From assembly GCF_900129575.1 (NCBI RefSeq), contig NZ_FQWE01000003.1:400758-464757 (forward strand): a DNA stretch of 64,000 bases, read 5' to 3'. Position numbers and translations under genes: made by a program. The notes below the pieces were generated by a model. That model was not told where the DNA came from. It searched no databases and worked only from the letters and a program-made list of their open reading frames with translations. The DNA is from Flavobacterium segetis. Its GTDB lineage: Bacteria; Bacteroidota; Bacteroidia; Flavobacteriales; Flavobacteriaceae. Positions 53,722 to 62,358 of the stretch are shown piece after piece. Numbering within the stretch: the stretch's first letter is position 1; every line of letters begins with the position of its first letter.

Positions 53722-53913
53722 TCACTTTTTGTTGGTCAGTAGTTTGGCAATGAAAGAAACGAAGGCGATTTTTCCTTTCAAAATACTAGCTTCGTCGATT
53801 CCTGCAATTTGATAGTTCTGAATTTTTTTAGCCGAATCTATTTTACATACTACTAGGCCACCAAAGCGTATTTTATTTTGAGGCCGTTCTTCGAGATCAA
53901 CTATTTTTACCAT
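53722..53913 (-). CDS. Doubtful short protein
   Basis: A 63-residue frame starting MVKIVDLEERPQNKIRFGG and ending FVSFIAKLLTNKK. It has no recognised domain or hydrophobic segment. It lies in a region of decayed sequence; its ending looks protein-like, but it may be a fragment. Low confidence. Confidence 0.25.
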   Translation of the reverse strand: MVKIVDLEERPQNKIRFGGLVVCKIDSAKKIQNYQIAGIDEASILKGKIAFVSFIAKLLTNKK

Positions 53914-54551
53914 GTTAATTTGTTTGTTCAACTATTGTAACTTTGTATTTATGTGGTTGAAGATAATTCACTTTTTATTTTCGTTGGTTATCGCTAAAGA
54001 GTCATTAATATTGGTTAATTCTTGTTCTAAAATTCTTTTATTCCAACTTGAGAAACTAACTTGTTATACTACTAAATTATGATAGGGAATTTAAGTTTTA
54101 TTTGTTTTGTGATTTTTCATCTTTTCCAAGATAGAAATAATTGAGCCGCTGTCTTTAATTTTATCGAGTTAGCAGTTTCTTTATTGCCATCGTCCAGAAG
54201 TGTTATGTCTTTTCCCCTTCTTTTCTCACATTACATGCTTCTTCCGTAAAATTGTTTCCAAGAGTATCTAAACCAAACCCACATCTTTGGAGATTGCCAT
54301 CTAATCTAAAATTTTGAAATCAACCGTAATATCGGCTCCAAGGATGTACCAAGCGAAAATTTTCTCTACTTGTGGTTGTGTAAACTTAAGCTCTAATTGA
54401 TTTATGCTAGCTGCATAAGCTTCAACTAAGGCTGTCTTTTTGTTAATTGTTGGTTTTTAGATTTTGTCTGTTATTGTGTTTTTGGCTATTTTTTCTTAAC
54501 CAATAAATTGTATGTTTTCAAAATCAATTATTTTTTAAGGTTGTTATTGGT

Positions 54552-55056
54552 TTACTTGTTAAGCCGTAACATTTTTAATCCTATCGCCATTAAAGTAATA
54601 GAAATTATGTGGATTAATAATTACTATTTTAAAATACCGATGTTGACAAATACAATTTCTAGGCATTTTAGAAATAATGTAATGACAATAATTTCTATTA
54701 AAACATTTTTTAACTGGCTAATGTTAGGTGTTTGAATACACTTTAAAACATCGTTGTTTATAGTGCTTGAAATGTTAGAAATGAACAAAGTATAAATGCG
54801 ATGTGCAAAAATTAATAAGATTAATGCAATTAGCAATGTGTAGAAAGATTTTATAAGATACGTAACTCTAATATCTGCTGAGTGCAAGTGATCTTAACCT
54901 TCTGGAGTGGATGTCCAAAAGAAAACACGAGAAGTATTTAGAGTTTTTACTGCACCAACGATAATAAGTAATAAAGAACCAACTAGCGAAAAAATAACTG
55001 CTATTTAGCTGATAAAACGAAATGCGTAAAATGGTTTTATAACAATAAAACGTGGT
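54552..55056 (-). pseudogene. YqhA (UPF0114) family membrane protein, broken by stop codons
   Basis: On the minus strand one frame reads, with stops marked: PFYAFRFIS-stop-IAVIFSLVGSLL, VGAVKTLNTSRVFFWTSTPEG-stop, DHLHSADIRVTYLIKSFYTL, LLIFAHRIYTLFISNISS, NISQLKNVLIEIIVITLFLK, NIGILK-stop-stop, then LLIHIISITLMAIGLKML. This order of four helices and the GxYxLFIS and ISxLKxxLxE motifs fit YqhA/UPF0114 inner-membrane proteins. At least four in-frame stops make it non-functional. The longest open piece is 87 codons (54624-54887). Confidence 0.75.
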
Positions 55057-55090
55057 TAAAGTATACGGTCAAGATTGATAACATAACGAG

Positions 55091-55115
55091 AAAACCCCGG
55101 AATTGCCGAGGTTTT
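55091..55115 (-). terminator. Terminator of the aldehyde dehydrogenase gene
   Basis: AAAACCCCGG and CCGAGGTTTT form a stem with one mismatch and a 5-nt loop; on the minus strand it lies 22 bp past the stop codon and its 3' arm ends in TTTT. It would also work on the plus strand. Confidence 0.7.
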
Positions 55116-55137
55116 GAAAACTAACTTTTCGTTTTAA

Positions 55138-56640
55138 TTAAAAGAATCCCATTGGTTCTTTGTCGTAAGAGATCAACATGTTTTTTACAACACGGTAATG
55201 ATCTAATGCCATTTTGTGGTTTTCACGACCAAATCCTGATTCTTTAACACCACCAAACGGAGCGTGAGCAGGATAGGTATTGTATTGGTTTACCCAAACT
55301 CTACCCGCTTGAATAGCACGTGGAACTTGAAATAATTCGTGAGCATCACGTGACCAAACACCTGCACCTAATCCATAAGGAGTATCATTTGCAATAGCGA
55401 TAGCTTCTTCTGTAGTACTAAATGTTGTTAACGCTACAACTGGTCCAAAAATTTCTTCTTGGAAGACACGCATATTGTTTGTTCCTTTCAACACTGTTGG
55501 TTGAACATAGTAACCTCCGGCAAGATCGCCTTCATAATTACCCGCTGCTCCTCCAGCTAATACAACTGCACCTTCCTCTTTACCAATATTGATGTAATTG
55601 ACAATCTTATCGCATTGTGCTTTCGAAACTTGAGATCCAATCATTGTTTCTGGATCTAACGGATTTCCTGCTTTTATTAGTTTTAAACGCGCTTGCATTC
55701 TTTCGATGAAAAGATCAGCAATACTTTCGTGAACTAAAATACGGGACGGAGTGGTACAAATTTCTCCTTGATTTAAAGCGAACATTAATGCACCTTCAAT
55801 CGCTTTACTAAAGAATTGATCATCTTGAGCTGCAACTGATGGGAAGAAAATATTGGGAGATTTTCCACCTAATTCCATTGTTACTGGAATAATATTTTCT
55901 GCTGCATTTTGGTATACTTTACGACCTGTATCAGTAGATCCTGTAAATGATAATTTAGCAATACGTTTTGAAGTGGCTAGAGCTTGTCCTGCTTCTGAAC
56001 CAAAACCAGTTACAATGTTTAATACTCCTGCAGGTAAAATATCACCTATCAGTTCCATTAACATCATTACACTTGTAGGTGTTTGTTCTGCTGGCTTAAC
56101 AACTGCAGTACAACCTGCTGCTAAAGCCGGCGCCACTTTCCAAGCTAACATCAACATTGGAAAATTCCATGGAATAATCTCTCCAACAACTCCTATAGGC
56201 TCGTGTAAAACGATGCTTAAAGTGTTTTTGTCATGCTCAGAAACGCTTCCTTCATCGGCACGGATGACACCTGCGAAATAACGAAAGTGATCGATACAAT
56301 ATGGAATATCTGCTGCACGTGATTCACGGATTGGTTTACCGTTATCAATTGTTTCTAGTGTTGCTAAGTATTCTAAATTGTCTTCCATTACTTGCGCAAT
56401 TTTTAACAACATATTACTACGATCTGTTACTGAAGTTGTGCTCCATGTTGGGAACGCTTTGTGTGCTGCATCTAAAGCAAGATCAATATCTTCTTGAGTA
56501 GAACGAGCTGCTTGAGTAAATACTTTTCCGTCTACTGGAGATGCGTTATCGAAATACTGACCTTTAACTGGAGCTACAAATTTACCGCCAATAAAATTCC
56601 CATATCTTTCTTTGAATACAGGTTTAGTTACATTTGCCAT
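55138..56640 (-). CDS. Aldehyde dehydrogenase family protein (AldB/ExaC-like)
   Basis: The 500-residue cytosolic enzyme oxidises aldehydes to carboxylates with NAD(P)+. Family motifs are intact: IIPWNFPMLMLAWKVAPALA, KPAEQTP, FTGSTDTGRKV in the cofactor site, catalytic base E256 in MELGGKSPNIFF and nucleophile C295 in NQGEICTTPSRI. The C-terminal block VWVNQYNTYPAHAPFGGVKE precedes KMALDHY. Overall similarity is to acetaldehyde-type (AldB/ExaC) enzymes. An AraC-type gene lies upstream on the same strand (205 bp away), a common pairing. Confidence 0.95.
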   Translation of the reverse strand: MANVTKPVFKERYGNFIGGKFVAPVKGQYFDNASPVDGKVFTQAARSTQEDIDLALDAAHKAFPTWSTTSVTDRSNMLLKIAQVMEDNLEYLATLETIDNGKPIRESRAADIPYCIDHFRYFAGVIRADEGSVSEHDKNTLSIVLHEPIGVVGEIIPWNFPMLMLAWKVAPALAAGCTAVVKPAEQTPTSVMMLMELIGDILPAGVLNIVTGFGSEAGQALATSKRIAKLSFTGSTDTGRKVYQNAAENIIPVTMELGGKSPNIFFPSVAAQDDQFFSKAIEGALMFALNQGEICTTPSRILVHESIADLFIERMQARLKLIKAGNPLDPETMIGSQVSKAQCDKIVNYINIGKEEGAVVLAGGAAGNYEGDLAGGYYVQPTVLKGTNNMRVFQEEIFGPVVALTTFSTTEEAIAIANDTPYGLGAGVWSRDAHELFQVPRAIQAGRVWVNQYNTYPAHAPFGGVKESGFGRENHKMALDHYRVVKNMLISYDKEPMGFF

Positions 56641-56845
56641 AATTATTTATTTAAATTTTTTAGATGTAATCTCAAAGAATTGTCTCTTATTAATTACATT
56701 ACAAATTTACGACAGCAGTTCTTTTATCTTGTTATTGATTTAGTTCAATTACTTATGAAAAAAGGTCAATGTTATTTTTACTAAAATAAACCTATATAAT
56801 ATTTATTATAATATATTGAAAAACAAGTATATAAAAAATATAATG

Positions 56846-57685
56846 TTAATTGGAGATATCTGTTGGACTAATGCCGAACTTATTTTTAAACGCTATACTA
56901 AAGTTAGACAGGTTGTTATAACCAATATCTAAATAAATATCAGAAGGTTTTAAATTGCCTGTTTGTAGTAGTTCTTTTGCCTTTTGCAGGCGCTTGTCTT
57001 GAAGCCATTTTCCAGGTGGTTCGTTATATTCGTTTGTGAAGTGTCTTTTAAAAGTAGATAGACTCATGTTGCAGAGAAACGCAATTTCTTCTAATTTTAA
57101 ATTAGAATTTATGTTGCTCTCTACAATATTTTTAAAAAGCGAAATCTCTTTAGAAATTAATGAATGCAAGTAATATTCGAAGGAAGAACCATACTTATTG
57201 AGTAAATACAACATAATTTCTTCAAACTTTAAAAACAATAAAGCATCACTATAACTTTGATTTGTAAAGGTATTAGACGATAGAGAATTAATGAAAGCAG
57301 CAATATAATTGTCGTTTTCAATTATAAAATAGGGTACTTCCTCCTGAAAAGGCTTTACACTGTTGGTATATTTACTCAAAAAATCGGTTAGTTTTTTTTC
57401 AGAAAAAAAGAAGAGTTTACAATAATAAATAGCTTCTATATCTAATAATTCGGTCCAAAGCCAATTTCCTTTTTTTAGCAACAACGATTGGTCTTTATTT
57501 ACTGCAACTGATGTTCCAGCAAAATGCACTTGCTTTTTTCCTACTTGCAGGAAACTGAACATATTCATGCTTAAATTAACTTTACTTTTCACGACATCGC
57601 TAGTCATTTTAAAATCATATACAAATATATCTTGCTCAGTTTTCTTATTCTGTAAGTAAATTTCAGGTATGTTTTCTATTGGCAT
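56846..57685 (-). CDS. AraC family transcriptional regulator upstream of aldehyde dehydrogenase
   Basis: The 279-residue protein has a C-terminal AraC domain (about residues 180-278): LKLEEIAFLCNMSLSTFKRH with RHFTNEYNEPPGKWLQDKRL, then PSDIYLDIGYNNLSNFSIAF and the end KFGISPTDIS. The N-terminal half is a probable cupin-type sensor of unknown ligand. It lies upstream of the aldehyde dehydrogenase gene on the same strand and may regulate it; this is inferred from position. Confidence 0.9.
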   Translation of the reverse strand: MPIENIPEIYLQNKKTEQDIFVYDFKMTSDVVKSKVNLSMNMFSFLQVGKKQVHFAGTSVAVNKDQSLLLKKGNWLWTELLDIEAIYYCKLFFFSEKKLTDFLSKYTNSVKPFQEEVPYFIIENDNYIAAFINSLSSNTFTNQSYSDALLFLKFEEIMLYLLNKYGSSFEYYLHSLISKEISLFKNIVESNINSNLKLEEIAFLCNMSLSTFKRHFTNEYNEPPGKWLQDKRLQKAKELLQTGNLKPSDIYLDIGYNNLSNFSIAFKNKFGISPTDISN

Positions 57686-57715
57686 CTGTATTTTTTTTCA
57701 GCTTGCAGCCTAACG

Positions 57716-57906
57716 TCAGTCTTTGAAAAACTACCGTTTTATTTCTTACAAAGGTAGCCAAATTGTTTTTGATGTAATAATGAGAATTTGTATGTTTACA
57801 GATGCAACATATATCAGGAAGATCGCATCATCTGTTACAAATAAGTAGTTCAGAAGATAAAATCGCTTTGCACAATTCATTGGACGCTTTATTAAATTTT
57901 TTGTAG
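57716..57906 (+). pseudogene. 5' fragment of an IS1182-family element
   Basis: GTCTTTGAAAAACTACCG resembles the left terminus GTCTGTGAAAAAACCTCGG of the element at the right edge of the window, and the codons from 57802 read MQHISGRSHHLLQISSSEDK then HNSLDALLNFL-stop. The intact relative starts MQHITGIPRNQMCFSSLEDT. Only 34 codons remain. Confidence 0.7.
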
Positions 57907-58067
57907 TGCACATTTCCCCGAAGCCCTTGGTTTAAGGGTGTAAACTTTAAAGTATGCAGGTAGTAGTAGTTTTAAGATTAAAGTTCTATTAAAATTTAAT
58001 GGTAAGTTCATTTAAATAGTCTTTTAAGTGTATTAAGGATTAAAAAAAATATTTCCTTTTACTGTAA

Positions 58068-58231
58068 AAAAAGAGAACTATAATTCCTCATGTAATATCT
58101 CAAATGATTTTACGATAACTCCATAGTGTTGACGGGTTGTAATCGGTTCTAGCTTGTCCGCCGCGGGGGATTCGAGCCGGGGTTTATTGTTCGTTCTGCG
58201 AACGCAACGAAACTCTTGCTTTTAGCAGAAG
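58068..58231. repeat. Degenerate intergenic repeat, copy A
   Basis: Shares its first half with copy C (50620-50770) and its second half with copy B (62598-62685): GTTGACGG, GTAATCGGTTC, CGCGGG, TTGTTCGT, a small hairpin, GCAACGAAA and CTTGCT. The hairpin arms differ between copies but stay complementary (GTTCG/CGAAC here, CGTCT/AGACG in B). It lies at the 3' side of the minus-strand toxin gene. Confidence 0.6.
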
Positions 58232-58236
58232 TAACA

Positions 58237-58494
58237 TTATTCGTAATGATGTCTACATTTCAAAATTTGAATTTCAGCATCTATAAATCTGTAAATCAAT
58301 CTATGTTCATCATCAATTCTTCTTGACCAAAATCCAGCATATTTATGTTACAATACTTCTAGTTTTCCTATACCTTCAAAAGGATTTCTTGAGATGTCTT
58401 TGAGTAGATCATTTATTTTTTTAACTTTCTTCTTGTCAATTTTTTGCCAATACAAATAATCTTCCCAAGATTCATCAACAAATACATATTTCAT
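58237..58494 (-). pseudogene. YoeB/Txe-type toxin gene with a nonsense codon
   Basis: The 85-codon frame matches YoeB mRNA interferases: ESWEDYLYWQKIDKKKVKKI, NDLLKDISRNPFEGIGK, then [24 protein letters not shown] and CRHHYE. Codon 49 (58348-58350) is TAA where YoeB has the lysine of LKH, a one-base change from AAA. The truncated product lacks the C-terminal active-site arginine and histidine, so the toxin is dead. The antitoxin gene upstream is intact; its stop is two bases before the toxin ATG. Confidence 0.85.
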
Positions 58495-58495
58495 C

Positions 58496-58750
58496 TTATT
58501 CGTCAATTAAGTCTTTGGAAAATGAATTACCATTCTTAAATTTATCAATTGCAGAATCTAACCTACTTTCGTTAGTTCTATTTGATAATTCATAATTTGT
58601 AGTAATTAGTGAATTATATTCTTCAAGTGAAATAACAACAATCCCTGAATCTTTCCCACGATTTATAATTAGAGTTTCAAAATTTATTGCTACTCTATCA
58701 AAGTAAGATTTAATATCTTTTCTAAAATCAGAAATATTTGTGACTATCAT
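58496..58750 (-). CDS. YefM/Phd-type antitoxin
   Basis: The 84-residue protein opens MIVTNISDFRKDIKSYFDRV, followed by TLIINRGKDSGIVVISLEEY, the standard YefM dimerisation and DNA-binding region. The C-terminal tail (about residues 55-84, acidic) normally wraps the YoeB toxin. It precedes the broken YoeB-type gene in the usual antitoxin-first order. With its toxin inactivated, it may still repress its own promoter or neutralise related toxins. Confidence 0.9.
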   Translation of the reverse strand: MIVTNISDFRKDIKSYFDRVAINFETLIINRGKDSGIVVISLEEYNSLITTNYELSNRTNESRLDSAIDKFKNGNSFSKDLIDE

Positions 58751-58831
58751 ACTTTATATATTTTGTACAAAATCATGTACAATATTTCGATTTTACGCAA
58801 TATTCGTCTAATATTTACCGCTAACGTCAGT

Positions 58832-59074
58832 TCGTCTAAAAACCCTTCCAAGTTCCTATCTAAACTTAATTTTGAAGTAAATATAATTCATTTACTGAAC
58901 AATAATTCCTTCTTTTAAAAAGTACACACGCAATTATTTCAAAATTTACAACGGTGTAAAAAGCTTTAAAATGAGCTCTATTGACTCAATAAAACAAAGT
59001 CGTGCGTTTTAAGTACATTTTCAACCTATTTAGGGCAACGAGATTAAATATGCGCTTGAGATTGTAAGCGGTAA
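58832..59074 (-). mobile_element. 3'-end fragment of IS1182-family element (direct repeat of 59862-60104)
   Basis: This 243-bp stretch aligns without length change to 59862-60104, beginning TCTAAAAACCCTTCCA (terminal repeat) and ending AGATTAAATA..CGCTTGAGATTGTAA. It is the end of a second copy of the same element whose body is gone. Confidence 0.8.
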
Positions 59075-59297
59075 ACAACACATTCTAATGGCAAGTTTGA
59101 CTTATAACTTGAAGAAATTTTTGCGTTTTATGGTCAAAAAACCAGCACAACATCTTAAGAAAACGCATTTCAAACAAAAAGGTGCAAAAGCTTTTTTGAA
59201 AACGCATTTTATGAATTTAAAACAAGACTTTAAAACCATCTTAATTTTCCAGAAATCCACCAAAGCGCAAAAATTAACCTCGCTTAAATGTCTATAA
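59070..59297 (+). pseudogene. C-terminal fragment of an IS1182-type transposase
   Basis: The frame reads GKQHILMASLTYNLKKFLRF and then MVKKPAQHLKKTHFKQK to the stop. The LMASLTYNLKK stretch is the C-terminal signature of IS1182/IS4-like transposases. The N-terminal part is missing. Orientation is opposite to the fragment it abuts, and the same as that of the 57716 fragment. Confidence 0.6.
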
Positions 59298-59616
59298 AAT
59301 AGGTTGATTTTTATAAGTTTTATTGAAATTTAGTTCATAAGAGCAGTTGTGCAACGGTCACCGCTGGTAGTAGCTGTACTTTTATTTGCAGTTATTTCTT
59401 ATAAATTTATTTTTCACATATTCCACAAATACTTTTTGTAATAGTGATTTTTTGTGCTTTTCGCTTATCATTCTTTCCACAATTTCACATTTACATATTT
59501 CAGAAATTATAACTTCCTCTGCGGATTTATCTCTTTGTTAATAAACATTAAAGGAGAAAAAGGTGCAGTATAATAATTTTATTTTCTAAATGTATTTAGC
59601 GATTAATTTAAAGACT

Positions 59617-59781
59617 TTAAAAAAAAGTAACAATAAAAAAATAATATGATACCCATATTGCTACAAAAAAGAGCCCAAAATACAAATTGTTTAAATTTTT
59701 ACTTAAGTCCTTTTTAATAAAAAGTCGATACAAAATCCAACCTATGAAAACAATTGTTAAACCTATTGCTACCCATCCCAT
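59617..59781 (-). CDS. Small two-helix membrane protein (54 residues)
   Basis: The frame starts MGWVAIGLTIVFIGWILYRL, has a short polar loop FIKKDLSKNLNN, and ends LYFGLFFVAIWVSYYFFIVT with two more residues. It has two hydrophobic helices with a basic loop. The sequence has the regular look of a conserved small flavobacterial protein, but I cannot name a family. It is the only seemingly intact gene between IS fragments. Confidence 0.6.
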   Translation of the reverse strand: MGWVAIGLTIVFIGWILYRLFIKKDLSKNLNNLYFGLFFVAIWVSYYFFIVTFF

Positions 59782-59863
59782 ATATTAATTATTTTTATGA
59801 TTAATTCTTAATTTGGTCTAATTTTCTCGCATTTCTTTTTCGCATGTCGCACAACTTCAATTC

Positions 59864-61576
59864 CTCTAAAAACCCTTCCATGTTCTTATTCCAACTTAAT
59901 TTTAAAGTAAATATAATCCATTTAAAGAACAATAATTCCGTCTTTTAAAAATTACGTCTACATTTATTTCAAAATTTACAAAGTCGTAAAGAGCTTTAAA
60001 AACAGTCATATGGGAAGAGTAAAACAAAGCAGTACGTTTTAAGTAGATTTTCAACATATATAGGTCAACGAGATTAAATAATCGCTTGAGATTGTAATCG
60101 GTGAAAATCAATCCCACATCAGCACTGGCGTGATTGATGTTTTTTTTGTCATGATGTAATAGAAGTCCCAGCGGTGTTTGATTACACCGTACGTATGCGC
60201 GACAATAGCTTGGCGACGGCGGTAGATTTCGTAATTATTTTCGATTCTGACCTTGTTTTGATAAATCAAGTCGGCATGCTCAGAGGGTTCAATGAGGCGG
60301 CCTCGCGCGTTTTTGGTACACTTTTTAAAGAGTTCGCAACTCCGGCAATCGCTTGTTTTGTAGTGCTTCATTTGGGTAACCGACTTTCCGTTTTTCTTGG
60401 AATACCAATTGCTTTTGGTGGTTAAGATTTGATTGGCGGGAAATGTAAATGAATCCGTTTTTAAATCGTATTAAAAATGTTCGACATCAAAAGCCAAATC
60501 AGGAGCGTGAGCAGCAACACTTGGAATGGCCACTAAAACATCAATTTTCAATCGCTCGGCATAAGCAAATTCACTTCTGGTGTGATAGCCTTTGTCGTAA
60601 ATAGCTATAAAATTGTTGTGGCCTAAAATGGTTTTACTTCGGCGAAGCATGCCACCCATTGCCTTGGAATCATTTTCATTAGTTACTTTAAAATCAATAG
60701 GAATATTATGCAACGCATCCACCACAGTTTGCACATTGTAAGCGACTTCAAAAATAGTATTGCGAGTCATAATTTGGCGACTAGCGGGATCCGAAGTCGA
60801 GATTTGTTTCACGCCTGTAGTGTCAATAATTTCTTTGTAGTTCAGGTATTTGTCTTTTTGCAGCTGGTGTTTTCGAACTTTGGAAGCAACCTCTTTTTTA
60901 ACGGATTCATCGCCATCTTCTTGAGCAAGAACCTTGTTATATTCGGCAAGTTTGTTGTCAATATAAGCGATGTACATTGAATTTTGGCGGGATTAAAATT
61001 AATTTTCTTGGAGTTTTGAGCCCGAAGTATAGTGCTATCTCCAGCAACAAGGCTTCCTCCAATGAGTTCAAAATGCAAAGCAAGATTTACTGTTGCGCGA
61101 AAAACACGAGCAATATCTTTGGGATTGTGTTTTCTGAAATTAGCAATGGTGTTGTGATCTGGAACCAAGCTTTTCATCAGCCAAATAAGCTCCATATTGC
61201 AAACACATTCTTTTTCCAAAACCCTGGAAGAACGCGTGCGATTGAGATATCCATAAATAAATAACTTGAGTAAATCCGCGGGATGATAGGCAGGACGACC
61301 GTTTTCCACAAAGGAAAAATCAAAACCAGCTAATTTTAAACTATCCACAAAAAGGTCAATAAGTCGCACTTGATTGTCTTGTGCGATGGCTTGATCCATG
61401 GAAGAAGCAAAAAGGGGAATTTGACTTCTATCAATGCCGTTGATAAATTTACTCATAAACTACTTTTTAAAATAACATAATTACTTGTTAATCAGTAGTA
61501 AAAAGTAAGAATTTATACAATTTTCAGAGTGGTTTTTTTTAAGATAATTGAATAAAAAGAGGGTAGGTTTTTAGAC
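59864..61576 (-). mobile_element. Decayed IS1182-family element, about 1.7 kb
   Basis: The ends are inverted repeats: CTCTAAAAACCCTTCC at 59864 and, read on the minus strand from 61576, GTCTAAAAACCTACCC. Between them lies a single transposase gene on the minus strand, broken by frameshifts and a stop. Length (1,713 bp) fits the family. No clear target duplication. Confidence 0.8.
59902..61456 (-). pseudogene. IS1182-family transposase, frameshifted and with a nonsense codon
   Basis: Three frames together give one transposase. 61456 down to ~60985 reads MSKFINGIDRSQIPLFASSM through PADLLKLFIYGYLNRTRSSR and AGDSTILRAQNSKK; a frameshift near 60980 leads to YIDNKLAEYNKVLAQEDGDE and AYNVQTVVDALHNIP. 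A TAA at 60471-60473 follows DVEHF, then the frame continues KSNWYSKKNGKSVTQMKHY, RSCELFKKC and GVIKHRWDFYYIMTKK. A second frameshift in the A-run near 60145 leads to SADVGLIFTDYNLKRLFNLV to the end. Domains (DUF772, DDE) are all present, so decay is recent. Confidence 0.88.
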
Positions 61577-61817
61577 ATTTTGACGTGTCGTAGCTTGCAG
61601 AAGTGGCGGACCAATGAAGCCTAATCTTTTGGTTAATGCCTAATTTTCCAAGTACAAAACCATCTTCAAATTAAGTCAAATTCCGCCATATTGCCAAACG
61701 ACGGTTGGCAGATCGGGCGTTTTTTTCTTTTATATTTTGTAAAAAAGCGGATATTTAGATTTACGTTTAAGTTTCTATAAATTCCGCTTTTGCTTTTAAA
61801 TCGATGCTTAACTGTGT
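61457..61817. other. 361-bp gap: IS end and terminator
   Basis: Covers the terminal repeat and leader of the decayed IS1182 element (to 61576) and about 240 bp of unrelated sequence with a terminator-like hairpin at 61741-61790. No gene is seen. Confidence 0.6.
61741..61790 (-). terminator. Terminator of the lipoprotein gene
   Basis: Stem AAAGCGGA (61744-61751) / TCCGCTTT (61783-61790) with a 31-nt A/T-rich loop. On the minus strand the 3' arm runs into six T residues. It lies 28 bp past the stop codon of the minus-strand lipoprotein gene. Confidence 0.55.
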
Positions 61818-62300
61818 TTAATTACAATTACCACCGCAGTCTGTTGCATTTTGATAATCTTCGGGAGTTATATAATAGACTTCATTTGTTTCATTACTAA
61901 ACTGTGAATTAAAAGGATTACGATTGTTTTCACTGTATTTAATGCCAATAGAGTTATTTGATATAGTTGGACAATTTGTACATTGTTCAGAATATATACT
62001 AAAAACATCAATTTTATCATTATCGTAAACGAACGCAACATAACCAGAATTGTTAGGTAGAAGGTTACTCATTGAATAACCCGCACCACCCGGAGGAGTA
62101 TATCTATATTTTTTATTGCTTTTATCACCTTGATTTAGTTTGATAGCATTTTGCAAATCCTTATTCCCGTTTACATAAGGAATTATGGTTACAGTTTTAC
62201 CTGAATTATTTATAATTGTATAATTATAGTCTATTATATGTCCTGGTTCACAAGCACAAATAATCAAAGAAGTTGAAATTAATAATAGTAGTTTTTTCAT
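61818..62300 (-). CDS. Hypothetical lipoprotein
   Basis: The 160-residue product has signal peptide MKKLLLLISTSLIICAC with the likely lipobox cysteine at residue 17. The mature part (IDYNYTIINNSGKTVTIIPY) has a beta-rich look with asparagine- and serine-rich loops, a C-x-x-C pair in EQCTNCPT and a C-terminal TDCGGNCN. I do not recognise the family. A start at an upstream TTG/ATG (62333) would put eleven residues before the signal peptide; the internal ATG is preferred. It may be an immunity-like or envelope protein; nothing proves this. Confidence 0.7.
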   Translation of the reverse strand: MKKLLLLISTSLIICACEPGHIIDYNYTIINNSGKTVTIIPYVNGNKDLQNAIKLNQGDKSNKKYRYTPPGGAGYSMSNLLPNNSGYVAFVYDNDKIDVFSIYSEQCTNCPTISNNSIGIKYSENNRNPFNSQFSNETNEVYYITPEDYQNATDCGGNCN

Positions 62301-62358
62301 AATATTAATCTTGCCAGTTATTAAAGAGTTCATCTACGAATTGTTCTGTAGGATTATC

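Larger units (their letters stand above)
53063..54551. other. Degenerate 1.5-kb region
   Basis: No intact gene is convincing. The region holds the second inverted-repeat element (53285-53465), a worn repeat (53493-53590), a doubtful short frame (53722-53913) and a decayed coding fragment on the minus strand at about 54301-54445 (reads ALVEAYAASINQLELKFTQ and then IFAWYILGADITVDF before a stop). The latter looks like the remains of a gene I cannot name. Confidence 0.5.
57686..58236. other. 551-bp gap with IS1182 remnant and repeat A
   Basis: Holds the upstream end of the AraC-type gene, a fragment of an IS1182-family element (57716-57906) and a degenerate repeat (58068-58231). A small hairpin CCCTTGGTTTAAGGG lies at 57925-57939. 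No intact gene. Confidence 0.6.
58751..59616. other. 866-bp gap with two IS1182-derived fragments
   Basis: Contains a 243-bp copy of an IS1182 3' end (58832-59074) joined head-on to the 3' coding end of another transposase (59070-59297). The rest (59300-59616) is A/T-rich and holds nothing recognisable. Confidence 0.6.

Noticed and set aside
54508..54735. 75-codon plus-strand frame
   Set aside because: It is the antisense of the YqhA pseudogene.
58126..58231. tRNA gene (GATTCGAGCC resembles a T-loop)
   Set aside because: No acceptor stem or anticodon arm can be drawn; the stretch belongs to the degenerate repeat family A-D.
60174..61264. Plus-strand frames over the decayed transposase
   Set aside because: They are shadows of the minus-strand transposase pseudogene, which has a continuous family match across frames.
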